DNA of 64,000 nucleotides. Source: Lutraria lutraria (lineage: Eukaryota > Mollusca > Bivalvia > Venerida > Mactridae). Location: assembly GCA_964023205.1 (NCBI GenBank), contig OZ026850.1, positions 2,130,368-2,194,367 of the forward strand. Reading direction: 5' to 3'. Below, piece by piece: positions 36,701-46,572 of this stretch. A program made the position numbers and the translations under genes. Each line of letters starts with the position of its first letter. Within the stretch, counting starts at the first letter, position 1. Under the pieces are notes generated by a model that worked only from the letters and a program-made list of their open reading frames with translations, was not told where the DNA came from and ran no database searches.

Positions 36701-39700
36701 AACTGACTTTATAACATAAATCCATTTCTTTTTATGAACCAACTTCTACTTATGAACCAATGTTTTCTTATGAACTGAGCATTTCTCATTATGAACCAAA
36801 ATCTTTTCATGAACTGAACATTTTTCATGAACTGAGTCTTTTTCATGAACCGAGCATTTTTCATGAACTTACCTCTCATCATTTAACCTGCTTTTTTCTC
36901 AACCATCAGATAGATGTGAACTACACTTGCACTTAGGGTTTTGGGAAATTAAGATTCTTTCTGACTCAATTATGTTTTGTTCTGTATCAGTCAGCTGAAA
37001 CTGCAAAACTGTACCTGTCTCTACATTATTCTATCCGATCTTAAGTTTCTGAACTATTTCTGTATTACTTTATGATGTTTATTCACATTTACATTGAATT
37101 TCAGTTTAAGACTAAAACTTTTCTAATAGACAAAGCTATGCATTTTAGAAGATTATACCCTTTTTTCTCAGAAATACAGATCTCAAGTGAACTAGTTTAT
37201 TGTATTCAGAGCTTTTTATCCAGCAGCTAAAAATAAATGAAGAAGTAAAATTAAGTGAACAATTGATAAGTGCTATTAAATCATCCTTTACTGTGATACT
37301 AACACTTGGTACATTTTTAAGCACAAAATTCATTATTGGTGGTATTGGACAATTATGAAACCACTGTTGAAGTAATAAATAATATATTCTATCAAACTTT
37401 GCAAAAGGCAAACAAATCTGACGGTCATTAGGTCTGACAAGCTTGAAAATTCTGTTGGACCGAAAGGAAATTTGTCAGACCGAAAGTAGTAAACAAGTAT
37501 AAATACATGTATGTACATGAGGTAAATAAGTCACAGGACGGCTGGACCAATGAGATAAGATTCTTTATCGAACAAACACACAATCTAGTGTACAAGTCCA
37601 TTGGTCTGGTGCCTTTCATGAAGTCTTAGATTCTAAATCGTCATTAAAGACATTATAAACACAGAAACCTATTGTTTTTCAACAACAATAATATTAACGA
37701 GTTTCTAAGTTTTGTAAAAAAAGTTCAATTCTGAAGTCCAGTCCTTCTATAGTATTGCTGTTGTATTGCTATATATCGAATGCTCATTGTCACTGGGGAC
37801 CAACGACGTATCACGACAGGCGGTTCGCATCGAAAACATGTGTATGTTATGCAACGACAAACGACATATGTTATGTACACATAACGTGGTTGAAAAGCTA
37901 AGGACGGCATTTCTCGTAGTTAGTGACATTGTATTTTGCTGGAATATCATATTCCAAGCACGAAACATGGTGAGTAGAAACGTTTAATACTATGAAACAG
38001 TTGTATGCAGTTAATTGAGTACCAATTACGTATGAATTAAGCTCTAAGGTTAGGGATGCTCGTAGACAGTCTTGTTTTGGTACATATTTCATTAAAATAT
38101 TTTTCGTGAGTATCATTTTTTATGCTTACTGGGTAAGGTTTACTTATTCAATCTTTTTGTCTTCATTAGAAATGTTCTGTAGGTGTAATAAGCACATATG
38201 AACGGGGTTTTTGCATACTACGACTGTGTTTGTTTCTCACAGAGTGTGTGTATGGTGCTAAACGAAGGTCACTCTTCATGTGTTTGTTGCTCACTGAAGT
38301 CAAAATCAATTTCAGGATACAGACCACGCGGTGTGTATGTACTGCCGGTCACCATTTTCCAGCATTTTAGAAGCGCAATGACACTGTGCAAACTCCAGCA
38401 TATAGAGCGTTACGTTCATGAGGGAAGCAGATGATAGAGTTACAACAAAATGAAGGACCATTACGTTATCTACAACATCGACGACATGACAACGATCACG
38501 GAAACTGGAAACATTAATACCTACAAATAATGTAACAAGTGACAAACCAGTATGGAAATTTCTTAAAGTGAACACAACGACTAAGTCTGTCCATTGCCAA
38601 TTGTTCCTGAAACAAGCGGAATCCGGGATGTACAGAAGTTTCTCAACCAGATGGTGCTGAACTGACGAAACAATTGGACACAACTATACTATGCTCAGAC
38701 ACTGAGGACTTTGAAAAAGTAGATCTTACGTTACCGATGAAACAATAAAAGAGATCGTAGTACAATTACAAAATCTTCTTCAATCCATCACATCTACTCT
38801 AATTATACCCCCATCACACTAGGGCAACGATTGCACTACACCCACCGCGTCCTGACAGGACGTTAGCAAATGAATGCATTTTGTTATTGTACCCCCTGAC
38901 AAGCCATTTGGATGCTGAAATTGCCGTTTTCTAAATAAATAAGAAATAGAAGAAAAAGAAACATGAAGCAACTTAGATTATGTTGCGTTAGTGCATGACT
39001 ATAAGCAGAAAGAAGACTTCTGTTTGGCCATCATGACCAGTTGATATAAATGGACACATATGGTACAGTATACATACGGAGCTAGTGAATGCAATGAGGA
39101 CGTTATTGGGACCTAGGGAGAGCGCAGTTCAGTCTGCATGGACGTAGTGAGCACATAATTTGGGCGTAGTATTAACGCAATAGACCTGGTGACAACGGGA
39201 AGCTGCGCGTGTAATGGACTTACTGGCAACGTGATAGACGCAGTGAGAACCTGGCAAAGACGTTGTAAGGGCGTAGTGCGAGCCTGAGTGCATCATTTCT
39301 TTTCGAGTTTGACCCCGTCCCTGCCACGGCCATCAACATTTTCAGGACGTGATAGGAACTTTGCGAGCGTGGTGCGGACGTGCTCTGGTGTGATGGGGGC
39401 ATTATAGCTGACCGTAGACGTCTTCAAGACTGGGTCACCTTTTTTCAATTGGTGGATATTGGCGAATTCGGTGCAAATCACGCTTGGATTGACGAGCACG
39501 GTGCAACGTTGCTATAGATACTAATGAATGGGGCAATGGTGTTAACGAATCGAAGAAATGCAATCAAACTTTTTAGATAACAGCAGATTTCTAACTTGTT
39601 CAAACTCGTAAATTATATAGGTATGTGCCTAAATCTATTATAATGCAGTTATTAAATGATAAGACCATCTAACAATTTTAACTGTTCTCTTTAGACCATC

Positions 39701-42467
39701 ACATATAATAAAATAGATATCTGTCAACTGCAAAATATTAATTGATACACATTTGACGTCAGATTGAAACACTCTGTTAGTAACATATACATCAAAAAGA
39801 GACTTCAGTTGACACCATACACACTTGTCTAGTGCGAACGGCCTTGTTATATTAACGTGTATACATTCTATTGAATCTGATAAGCGGTGGGGAGATGCTA
39901 AGTTATGTTCACAGACATGATGCCTGTATCACGAGTGCTTAATATTTTACAAATGGGTTTCATGTCACAACAATTTTGAGGAAAACTGTTTTTTACACAG
40001 AATAACGGACTAATCTGGCATAATTTGATGAATGACAACGCAATCATTGTGAAGAAAACGCATTTTACAACGGCAAATACAAACTTAATAAATACAACTA
40101 ACAAGACAATCCAAAAAACTAACATTTCGTCCCCCTGCAGGTCAAACATTTCAAAATGGCATGTGGAGGTCAGAAAACCAGAGACTGTTTACATAAAATT
40201 TCGTTGCATAACATACACATGTTTTCGATGCGAACCGTCTCTCGTGATACGTCGTTGGCCCCCAGTGATTGTAGTTAATTTCTATTTTGATTGATTTTTA
40301 GCTAATTATGGTAGCTTGCTAGCTTTTGCTTCATTAGTTACAAATTAGGCCCAAAAAAAATTTTTGTTTCAGGCAAATGTCTGGTTACAGCTTGGTATGG
40401 GGTCTTCATTAAGTTTTATAATAAAAGGCCAAACCTTGATTGAAGGAGGCTTTCCATGCTCATTTCTAACATGGTGTATTTGGGACTTCTAGGCGGCCAA
40501 TTCTCATTTCTAGGCCGTCAATTTGGCCTCTGGTTCCCTCTTATTGAAAACACTGTTGGTAGAGTGGATATTAGATTATCTTGTAGTAAAAATCCTTTTA
40601 CTGATATGTCTCTGGTCAGATGTCAGTTAAGAAGAACCAAAACTTTTTTTAAGTCTGCAGTTAGGTGGGGACAGATTTTCCTGAACACACATATTTTTTT
40701 GGCCTTAGGCAGCTGTTGATATGCAAGATTTATTTTCTTAATGCTTAAGCTTTGTATTCATACTGCATTCACATTGAACTAGTCTAGTAAATCATTTTAG
40801 CTTACATGATTAGACACAGGGTTGTTGATCAGCAATAGCCCGCCTCTTAGTTGCTAGCATCAGGTACAACATATTCAGTTAAGCCATGCAAGATCTTGAA
40901 CCAGTGACCACTAGATCAGCGATAGTAAAATTACTGGTAGTAAATTTTCAGGTTTTATGTTTGTTTTTAAATTTTTTTTCATTCACACACAGCAGGGCAC
41001 TTAATCCAAGTGTTTTTTCTGGGTTTCGAACTATTTCTAACCTTCTTCTCCGCAAGTCACTACCTTCTACATTTGGATTTTGGTCCTGGAGTTTTTTTAT
41101 GCCCCCGTATCGATAGATCGGGGACATATTGTTTTTGGTCTCTGTGTTTGTCTATTTGTCTGTATGTCTTGTTTGTACCAAACTTTAACCTTGCCTATAA
41201 AATCAAAACGATTGCACCTACATTCATCAAACTCATATGTAGGTTCCTCATGACAACCTCTACAGGACCTGGTCATTTTCAGGTCAGTAGGTCAAAGGTC
41301 AAGGTCACAGGGTCATGGTGTTTAAAATTTTTTGTACATTTCTTTTAGGATACTACTCCTACATTTTTCATGGGATTTTGAAGAAAAGTTCACCGACTTA
41401 TTGTCACCAAGAACCCCCGCACATACATTCTGGGTTTTGTGATTCGATCATTTTTTACGGAATTATGGCCCTTTGTTTATTTTGTGCATTTTCATGTTAA
41501 AGGGCACCCAGAGGGGGCATTGTGTTTTTGAAACACATCTTGTTTCCTTATTGTCAATGATTAAATTATTTAATGTAATAATTTCGTCCTTTTATTTCAA
41601 TTTCTTTGCTTTAAATTTGTTAAGGACTCTCATTGGCTGGAACTCGTTAAAATTAATCAAACAGTCAAGAAACCTTGAACTGATTCTCTAATTCATGAAT
41701 ACATTAACTAATACAAAATTAACAGAAACAATTAATTATACATTATGGAATAAAATGTTCGACTTGGATGGCTAGAATTTCGAAAAAAAATTGGAACTGA
41801 TTTCGACAGTCTCGGCAAGTTCGAGCCAATGAGAGTTGACCGTTTATCAATACATTTTCAGTGTTATTATGAGAAATGAAATGTTCTGTAGAATTCTAAT
41901 GTGATTTGTGACGGTTATAAAACCACTTGTGAAAGCAAAATTTAAGTCATACAGTTAAAATTCTTTGTTTAATCAGGAGGCAGATAAATTTTTCCATTAT
42001 CTATTAAGGCAGTCATTTTATTGTAATTTTGGAAACTGAGCGATCATTAAAGTTTTCATAGCTGTTACTTTCTCGGCACGCATGTATTTTGATGCACACC
42101 AGGGATACAAGTGTTACATTTTTCTACATCCACCATGCAATTGTTAAACTAGTTCCCATTCCATACTGCCATGTAGATAAGTCTATGTAAGTTCCGTTAT
42201 CACAAGTACTTTCAGTTCTTTGATTAATATTTCAGTCCCTTTATTTTGAATATTTTGTAATTCCAGATATTTGAAGACACGACAGATAAATGTGAATATG
42301 AATCTTCAGAGCCCTCAACGCCTGTGAAACAGGTTAGGAATGGTTCCCACTCCAAGGCAAACAGCAACAGTACAGGGAACCATTCCGTCATTTCTCAAGG
42401 ATCTCAGTCTTACAATCTCAGAAATAGAAAAGGGGACAAAAAAGTGACAAAAAATGGTCATAAATGA
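18793..42467 (+). CDS. PTDSS1: Phosphatidylserine synthase 1, complete, 12 coding exons, 466 aa
   Basis: Exons: 18793-18944, 26570-26661, 27744-27788, 30355-30473, 30719-30877, 31110-31261, 32064-32205, 32440-32552, 33257-33322, 33989-34088, 35041-35100 and 42267-42467 (TGA). All junctions are GT-AG with matching phases, giving 466 residues against 473 in human PSS1. The enzyme swaps the choline of phosphatidylcholine for serine in the endoplasmic reticulum and its mitochondria-associated membranes. The chain is a multi-pass membrane protein opening with [11 protein letters not shown]. It contains [16 protein letters not shown] (residues 82-97), where R86 corresponds to R95 of mammalian PSS1, the residue needed for product inhibition. 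The residues mutagenesis marked as essential in mammalian PSS1 are all present, offset by 11: H161, E186, E189, N198, E201, D205, D210 and N215, within [11 protein letters not shown] and its flanks. Exon 9 carries [13 protein letters not shown]. The tail is polar and basic (ends NGHK). PSS2 is the alternative, but the match to PSS1 is closer throughout. Intron 1 is 7.6 kb and intron 11 7.2 kb, both filled with repeats. Confidence 0.96.
18945..20609. other. First part of PTDSS1 intron 1
   Basis: Mostly unique AT-rich sequence. At 19970-20110 there is a run of degenerate GTCACCGTGACTTGTCC / GGTCAAGGTGGA motifs (short internal repeats). A frame at 19020-19277 has no splice context. Confidence 0.45.
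20610..21262. repeat. Dispersed repeat interrupted by a hAT-type MITE
   Basis: The flanks (TCATTTTCTGGTTTAAGCCC, GACCTCTTGGCAAAC, AGTAATGACGATTATT, CCATTTGATT...GATTACCCGAGTAC) match 43990-44256, which lacks the insert. The interruption is the separate element at 20845-21187. Confidence 0.75.
20845..21187. mobile_element. hAT-type MITE, 343 bp, with 8-bp target duplication
   Basis: It starts TAGTGTTTCCTCCAGG and ends CTGCAGGAAACACTA, inverted ends of the hAT kind (YAGTGTTTCC). It is flanked by TCTTAGTA and TATTAGTA, an 8-bp duplication with one difference. The related repeat at 43990-44256 has TCTCAGTAATGACG without the insert, an empty-site equivalent. No transposase frame inside. Confidence 0.8.
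21560..22440. other. PTDSS1 intron 1, overlapping short frames without support
   Basis: A fragment of the CCCATTAGCTTTTTG family starts near 21563. Frames at 21634-21870 (minus) and 21740-21982 (plus) overlap each other, lack splice context and resemble nothing known. Confidence 0.4.
22440..22660. repeat. Dispersed AT-rich repeat with TTCCCC motifs
   Basis: It shares CCCTTTTTATGCC, GGGTCCAGT, TTTTCCCCA, TGAGAGAAA, TCCCCAAATTTAGT, GTTCCCC and AAAAAGGGCTG in order with 57810-58000. Class unknown; looser relatives at 23130-23260 and 25340-25430. Confidence 0.65.
24558..24904. mobile_element. TTAA-flanked MITE, 347 bp
   Basis: Left end AGCCCCATTAGCTTTTTGAG, right end TTCAAAAAGCTAATGGGTCT, each bordered by TTAA (24554-24557 and 24905-24908). 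TTAA duplication is the mark of piggyBac- and Kolobok-type transposases. A degenerate relative lies at 15945-16235. Confidence 0.75.
26100..26545. repeat. Dispersed repeat with GGACATTCGGTCCAGTG palindromes
   Basis: It opens CAGTCTTCACAAAAAACTTT, then AAGCACTGGACATTCGGTCC, and contains repeated TGGACC/GGTCCA motifs. Copies occur at 56353-56626, 56990-57240 and, inverse and partial, 44540-44640. It ends just before PTDSS1 exon 2. Confidence 0.7.
26733..27148. repeat. Fold-back of about 415 bp in PTDSS1 intron 2
   Basis: AATTAAGTTTGTTTGCCCTT with TACCGACC at the left is inverted at the right as GAGTCGGTAAATGGCAAACA with AACATATTTCTAATTTA. Partly similar CTACCTACC / AAACAAACAT ends appear at about 27230-27320. 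Confidence 0.6.
28389..29497. repeat. 1.1-kb inverted-repeat structure around a pogo-like MITE
   Basis: Outside the element at 28471-29416 the flanks are themselves inverted: CACAGGTAACTGTATCATGA on the left and TCATGATACAGTTACCTGTG on the right, with AGATTATAAAAATATGAAAA and its complement next to them. Arms are about 80 bases. The left arm has 10 extra bases next to the inner element. Confidence 0.75.
28471..29416. mobile_element. Pogo/Tigger-like MITE with TA flanks, 946 bp
   Basis: Ends CAGTAAAACCCCGATTATTC and GGATAATCGAGGTTTTACTG are inverted and flanked by TA (28469-28470, 29417-29418). Further ATTCGGATAAT motifs recur inside both ends. The end sequence is of the type known for pogo/Tigger elements. 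No transposase frame, so non-autonomous. It lies in PTDSS1 intron 3. Confidence 0.75.
29614..30053 (+). repeat. Dispersed repeat opening CCCCGTATCGATAGATCGGGG (copy 1)
   Basis: A terminal palindrome is followed by GGACATATTGTTTTTGG, TTTGTACCAAACTTTAA, AGGTCAGTAGGTCAAGGTCA and a close of GAAACACATCTTGTT. Copy 2 is at 41096-41546 and a fragment lies at 55965-56065. About 440 bp, no coding content. Confidence 0.75.
31331..31540 (-). repeat. tRNA-derived SINE, head-truncated copy
   Basis: A TTTGTTTGTTTATATCGAG tail at the left, then the family body to ATCAGTGAGAGGTTACA. The tRNA-like A-box part at the right end is missing. Lies in PTDSS1 intron 6. Confidence 0.75.
33429..33624 (+). repeat. TA-flanked MITE (copy 3)
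   Basis: TACTGTGGAATCATTAATTT at the start and AAATGAAAGTACAGTA at the end, with the GGGGATTTAATTT / ATGTCCCCAC core of the copies at 3601 and 14108. Lies in PTDSS1 intron 9. Confidence 0.75.
34133..34300 (+). repeat. tRNA-like SINE head, degenerate
   Basis: TAACTCAGTAATTAGAGTGT resembles a tRNA A box and GAGGTTGAACCAC a B box, 40 bases apart, with an arm-like stretch between. It does not fold as a convincing tRNA (acceptor stem absent), so I read it as a SINE head or tRNA pseudogene. Confidence 0.45.
34421..34709 (+). repeat. Dispersed repeat opening TTTTACCCCC (copy 1)
   Basis: TTTTACCCCCGAAAATGAAG, GGGGGTATATTGGAATCACTC, GGTCGGTCAGTCCG and a GCATTCTTAGTGTTCAAGCGG close match 47760-48046 in order. 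A tRNA-like segment on the minus strand (B-box-like GGTCCGAAACC) follows at about 34735-34805. Confidence 0.7.
34810..34985. repeat. Copy of the CAGTCAAACCTGTG MITE family
   Basis: It opens CAGTCTAACCTGTGTAAGTA, contains GCCACCTCCGAATTTAGGCC and ends GTTCACATGTTATTATGACTG. More decayed than the copy at 5906-6068. Confidence 0.6.
36122..36312 (+). repeat. Dispersed repeat with TTAGCTCGGCTGTTT
   Basis: AGCTCGGCTGTTTCCGAGG, AAGTCAAGCTATTGTGG, CATAACTCAGAAGCTATAAG and ATCTCACTGAGGCAGTGAAC occur in the same order at 56108-56288; fragments lie at 30495, 32258-32340 and 33785-33865. Class unknown. Confidence 0.65.
36427..36447 (+). other. Candidate 21-nt microexon of PTDSS1
   Basis: A long pyrimidine tract and TTAATAG precede 21 bases coding GIVRTCK, followed by a GTAAGG donor. 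Exon 11 ends and exon 12 begins in phase 0, so inclusion keeps the frame and adds seven residues to the cytosolic tail. I did not include it in the main model because no homologous insert is known to me. Confidence 0.3.
36625..36880. repeat. Degenerate tandem repeat with CATGAACTGA
   Basis: About 12 loosely spaced copies of T(C/T)ATGAAC(T/C)(G/A)A separated by T-rich spacers of 6 to 15 bases. In PTDSS1 intron 11. Confidence 0.65.
37791..40267. mobile_element. CACTG-ended TIR element, 2.5 kb, with 5-bp flanking duplication
   Basis: Left end CACTGGGGACCAACGACGTA and right end TACGTCGTTGGCCCCCAGTG continue inward as inverted repeats for about 65 bases (through GTTCGCATCGAAAACATGTG). ATTGT flanks both ends. 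CACTG-type ends occur in the CMC/CACTA group, though the duplication length there is 2-4 bp, so the class is open. The interior has only broken frames and a nested element at 38805-39405; non-autonomous or decayed. Lies in PTDSS1 intron 11. Confidence 0.7.
38805..39405. mobile_element. Nested TIR element, ends ATACCCCCATCACAC
   Basis: ATACCCCCATCACACTAG at the left and CTGGTGTGATGGGGGCAT at the right are inverted. Inside are repeated GACGTAGTGAGAACCTGGC-like motifs about every 20-40 bases and unusually GC-rich sequence for the window. It sits within the CACTG element, so it inserted later or is an internal module. Confidence 0.6.
41096..41546 (+). repeat. Dispersed repeat opening CCCCGTATCGATAGATCGGGG (copy 2)
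   Basis: Collinear with 29614-30053 over its whole length, ending GAAACACATCTTGTTTCC. The open frames within (41010-41500) are repeat sequence. Confidence 0.75.
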
Positions 42468-42944
42468 TCGTAAATAATGTTTAGCTAAATTTGAATCTGG
42501 TAATAGTGTTTTTTTCCATCTTTTTCATAAAAATGTTTGTCTTGGTTGTCATAGCAACTGTAGTGCTTGTTTCTGGAAATTTGTTTGTTATATTTCTATA
42601 TGTGTACACTGCAGCATATGGTCATCGATGTTTCAGTGTTAAAGACAAATTTTTAATCATTAGATAATTAGATATATCATACCTATTGGAGTATTAGTAT
42701 TACAGGTTTACTTTCATATTGTTTTAGATGACAAGGCACAAGTTTTGTGGACCTCACATAGTTGTAATCTCCAACTGCATAATGTTCCATGTGATATTTT
42801 TTTCTCTAGAGATTTAATGTCAAGCTAAAAGTCAAGGTGATAAGGTCATATGGCGACTTCAAGCCTTAATAGTACTTCATCAAATATAAAAATTTGGTAC
42901 TTGGTGTAAGTGACTCAAACTCACAAGCAGTAAGGGGCTAAGGA
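42468..42944. other. PTDSS1 3' flank, probable 3' UTR
   Basis: No tandem repeat or second gene. No clear AATAAA within the first 400 bases; the polyadenylation site could not be placed. Confidence 0.4.
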
Positions 42945-43445
42945 TGGTTATTACCTGTTAAGGGTCCAGAAGCACTGGACCCATAGGCCCCTTTTAACAT
43001 ATTTAATTCAATTAAAGGAGTTTGTATTTGTGGAATCAAGATTACAGGGTCTGAATTACTAGTATAGGGTCCAGATGAAGCAAATCAGAATTATAGGGGT
43101 CTGATTTAAAGGGGTCCAGATAAGAGGAATTAATGTACGAGGGGTCTGAATTTTAGGGGTTCAGATTAGTGGAATCAAGATTAGAGGGGTCTGAATTACT
43201 AGTATAGGGGTCCAGATTAGTCAAATCAGAATTATAGGGGTCTGATTTATAGGGGTCCAGATTAGTGGAATCAAGATCTTTAGGGGTCCGAATTATAGGG
43301 GTCCAGATAAATGAAATAATTATTATAGGGGTATGAATTTTATGGGTTCTGATAAGTGGAATCAAGATATGTGAAAGGGTTAGTGAAAACAGGATTATAG
43401 GGGTTTAAGTTAATTTGTAAGGGAATCAGGATTAGAAGGGGCCAT
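42945..43445. repeat. Degenerate 20/42-bp tandem repeat with AGGGGTCTGAATT / AGGGGTCCAGATTAG
   Basis: About 15 to 20 units in which AGGGGTCTGAATTATAG alternates with GGGGTCCAGATTAGTGGAAT. The minus-strand frame 43153-43365 is a translation of it. Confidence 0.8.
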
Positions 43446-43989
43446 GGCATATACAAATTTGATAGTAATTGTTCTTGTTGAGTAATGCTCATTATGACCT
43501 GTTACCATAAGTCTTGTAAAACTAAATTTGACTGAAAGTAATACTGGTTGCATTATAAGTATGGTATGGAACTGTTTTTACCATTCCATATCTATATACA
43601 TTGTACTGCTTTTTGTATTGTTTAAATATCTTGTTATTAAGGTGTGCAACATTTCTTTCTTCAGTAAATTTTATATCCCTGGGGTTAAATGTTGCCACAA
43701 CAGTCAGGGTCGTACACCTTGTTAGAACCACTGACCTTGTGTAAACAAGCCAGACACAGCCCTCACATGTGAAATTTGCTCCGCTGTGGTATTTACTATT
43801 AAAACTTAAAGCGGTGAATGTAGGCCTGTGGGTCGTTCGGTAAGTGGCAATCCGATCCAATCCATGATTCAACACTTTCGATCCACAAATCGAATCACGA
43901 ATCTTTAGTTATCAAATAACCCATCTAAAAGACTAAAACTTTAATTTTCATTTTGAAATAACGAAGTAAATCAATGTCAATTTTTCTAT
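43446..43989. other. Non-coding stretch, nothing recognised
   Basis: Overlapping frames on both strands at 43522-43875 have no domain similarity or splice context. AT-rich spacer. Confidence 0.4.
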
Positions 43990-44256
43990 GGCTTAACTGT
44001 ATACATACTCCCAATTAATGGATTTACCAGAATCATTTTCTGGTTTAAGCCTGTGACCCATTATGTAAAGATCAGATTAGACCTCTTGGCAAACTAAGTA
44101 GTCCATGATGAGACAATATCTATAAGAGAAAATGGATTTTTAAGAACAAATACTTTTTATGTTAAAAAACAAGATGGCTAACCACGAATCTCAGTAATGA
44201 CGATTATTCGTACTCAATTTTTCCATTTGATTCGTGATTACCCGAGTACAACCGTA
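43990..44256. repeat. Uninterrupted copy of the 20610 dispersed repeat
   Basis: Same order of blocks as 20610-21262 but without the 343-bp hAT-type insert; the junction reads TCTCAGTAATGACG. Confidence 0.75.
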
Positions 44257-44719
44257 GGTGAATGAGTAGTGATTGCTAGTTAGGGGCCAAAGCTACTCAA
44301 CCATGAAGGCCTCTATAGAAACTTTTTCTCAGCATTATTTATATGATACAGTGCTTACCGGTATTTATAATGCCAGAAAAAGCTGCAATTGTTTTATTTA
44401 TTATTAGATCACTTTGTACAATCTGTTAATTTTCAGTATTTTTTTTCATTACTGATTTACACTCTCATATAAAATAATTCATCTCATGTGGTTATATTTC
44501 TATTTTTATCACTCTAATGATTTTGATGATTTTTGAACATATTAGACAGTCTTTGAATTTAGCCCAAGATCCAGGACCAAGGGTATAGGTCCAGTAAATT
44601 TGAGGACAGTGGTCCAACAGTCCAGTAAAATTTCAGTTACGATTTTATCATATTTCTGAAAAAAAATAAATGGGCATGGATGGGCATTTAAAAGGAAAAC
44701 TTTTAATAACAGACTGTAT

Positions 44720-44795
44720 CGAGGGTTCAGTGCAACAGTGTTGTAACTCATATTGAAATAAGAACAAGTTACGACAGTGTTGCGCTGAGCCCTCG
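44720..44795. repeat. 76-bp fold-back, copy 1
   Basis: CGAGGGTTCAGTGCAACAGT at one end and GTGTTGCGCTGAGCCCTCG at the other are inverted around ACTCATATTGAAATAAGAAC. The copy at 53701-53774 is in opposite orientation. The frames here and at 53699 look alike only because the repeat is shared. Confidence 0.8.
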
Positions 44796-45180
44796 GTATG
44801 TAGGATGGTAAAACCAGTTTTTGTGGTATTAACAAAACATCGACATATTTTTAAAAAATGACAAATCACTGTGTGATAACCTAGTTGTGGCTTATTGTCC
44901 GATGATCTGTTTGCAAATTTTCTTGAATAACAATCATGTGCAAATAGAAATGATGCAAAACATGAAATACCATGAAAACTCATTACACCACAAAAAACAG
45001 GTTACTGAAAACATGTATGGTGTTAAGTTGCATGATACAATTCTATTACATCGGACAAAAATTCCATAAGTCTGTGTAAAGTATAATACTATTTTAATTG
45101 GTACTTAGTCATGTTGTTTCAGCTCCTTTAAGATCATCCTCAGGCAAGTCATAGTTCATTTGTTATACTTATTCGTTTAA

Positions 45181-45748
45181 AGGGGCATGCCCAGGAACTG
45201 CTGTGACTTGGGTTTTATACACCAAAAATGCGTTTATCACTTGTAAAAACAATTATTACCGAAAAGTCAAAGAAGAATGTGCCTTCAAAAATGGCCCTAT
45301 AACGCACGCGTGGGTATTTATATGCCGGTTTAAATAAAAGGCTTACAAGCCTTTTATTGACGACAACGATATTTCCGATTCGTCTGAGAATTTAACTTAG
45401 CGTGTGCACTGCCTTTCAAGCAGCAAAACAATGATATTTACCTATAATTGATCGACAGATAAGCTTTATGTCGCAAACAATGAACATGACATGAGCAATA
45501 CTTACCATTTCACAGTTTGTTGACATTTTTTCCGCTTTTGACAGATCCCGAAAGGGTCGAGTTATGAAAATGACGAATATTTTCTAAGGCGTAATCGGCA
45601 GGTTTGGTAAATCTTGAAATGTGTATTTTGAGTCAAATAGCGGGACATTTCGTAAATATTTTACAGGACTTTCATTAATTGATTTTGGCATTCAAATGAT
45701 ACCAATTTGATTTATATTCGAGACGCTTCAGTTCCAGGGCATGCCCCT
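45181..45748. mobile_element. TTAA-flanked MITE, 568 bp, ends AGGGGCATGCCC
   Basis: Left AGGGGCATGCCCAGGAACTG, right CAGTTCCAGGGCATGCCCCT, flanked by TTAA at 45177-45180 and 45749-45752. TTAA flanks fit a piggyBac- or Kolobok-type mobilising enzyme. No coding frame of note inside; a small hairpin AAAAGGCTTACAAGCCTTTT lies in the middle. Confidence 0.8.
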
Positions 45749-46365
45749 TTAATGTTCATTTTATCGCAGTATTTTTTCTTTTCATTGTGTTCAATAATGT
45801 TGTGATTCCATTTCTTGTTGATATCCATTCTGGTCATCTATATTCTATACATATTAACCCTCTCTTAGTAAATACTGACTCACCAACTTCCTGTAGATCG
45901 GTATATAGAGAAAATGAAAAATTGTGACTTTGGACCATCTGTAAGATCAAAGTACTGAAAGTGATCATGGTTACTGAGCTTACAGACTTGCACTTCAACA
46001 TGGAATGTGAACTAGTTTAACAATTGCATCGCAGATTTAGAAAAACGTTGTACTTAAAGTCTTTTATTCATACATACTGAGCAAGCGACAGCTATGGAAA
46101 GCTAAAATGTTCGGTTTCCAAAAATTATTATTTTGAAGTTATGTGACCTACTTTTTAAAAAAATAACTGACCCCAATTTTTGTGAATTTGATGATCTTTA
46201 TTCTAGCTGTTTTGTTGTCAGTCTACAAACATATTGTTTACAAAAATTACCTACCTACACATGTACCTACCTACCTATCCACTATTTAAAGGCTTAAACA
46301 TTTTTTAGAATGTCCTTAACATTTCTATCATCCTTACAGATGCAAAAGTTGACAAATGTTTTGGT

Positions 46366-46572
46366 GAAATGTACCATCCAGGGGCGTTGATTGAATTATA
46401 TCAGGTAAAATGTACCTCCCAGGGGCATAAATTGGATTATATTAAGTAAAATGTACAATCCAGGGGCATTCATTGGATTATTTTAGGTAAAATGTACCAT
46501 CCAGGGGCATTCATTGGATTATATTAAGTAAAATGTACCATCCAGGGGCATTCATTGGGTTATGTTAGGTAA
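46366..46572. repeat. 41-bp tandem repeat, five copies
   Basis: Unit AATGTACCATCCAGGGGCAT followed by TCATTGGATTATATTAGGTA, repeated five times with a few substitutions. Confidence 0.85.

Noticed and set aside
38312..38683. 123-residue minus-strand frame
   Set aside because: It lies antisense inside the CACTG element, has no domain similarity and no splice context; the plus strand there also shows broken protein-like sequence.
43522..43875. 117-residue minus-strand frame overlapping a plus-strand frame
   Set aside because: No recognisable domain, no splice context, and similar length frames on both strands, as expected by chance.
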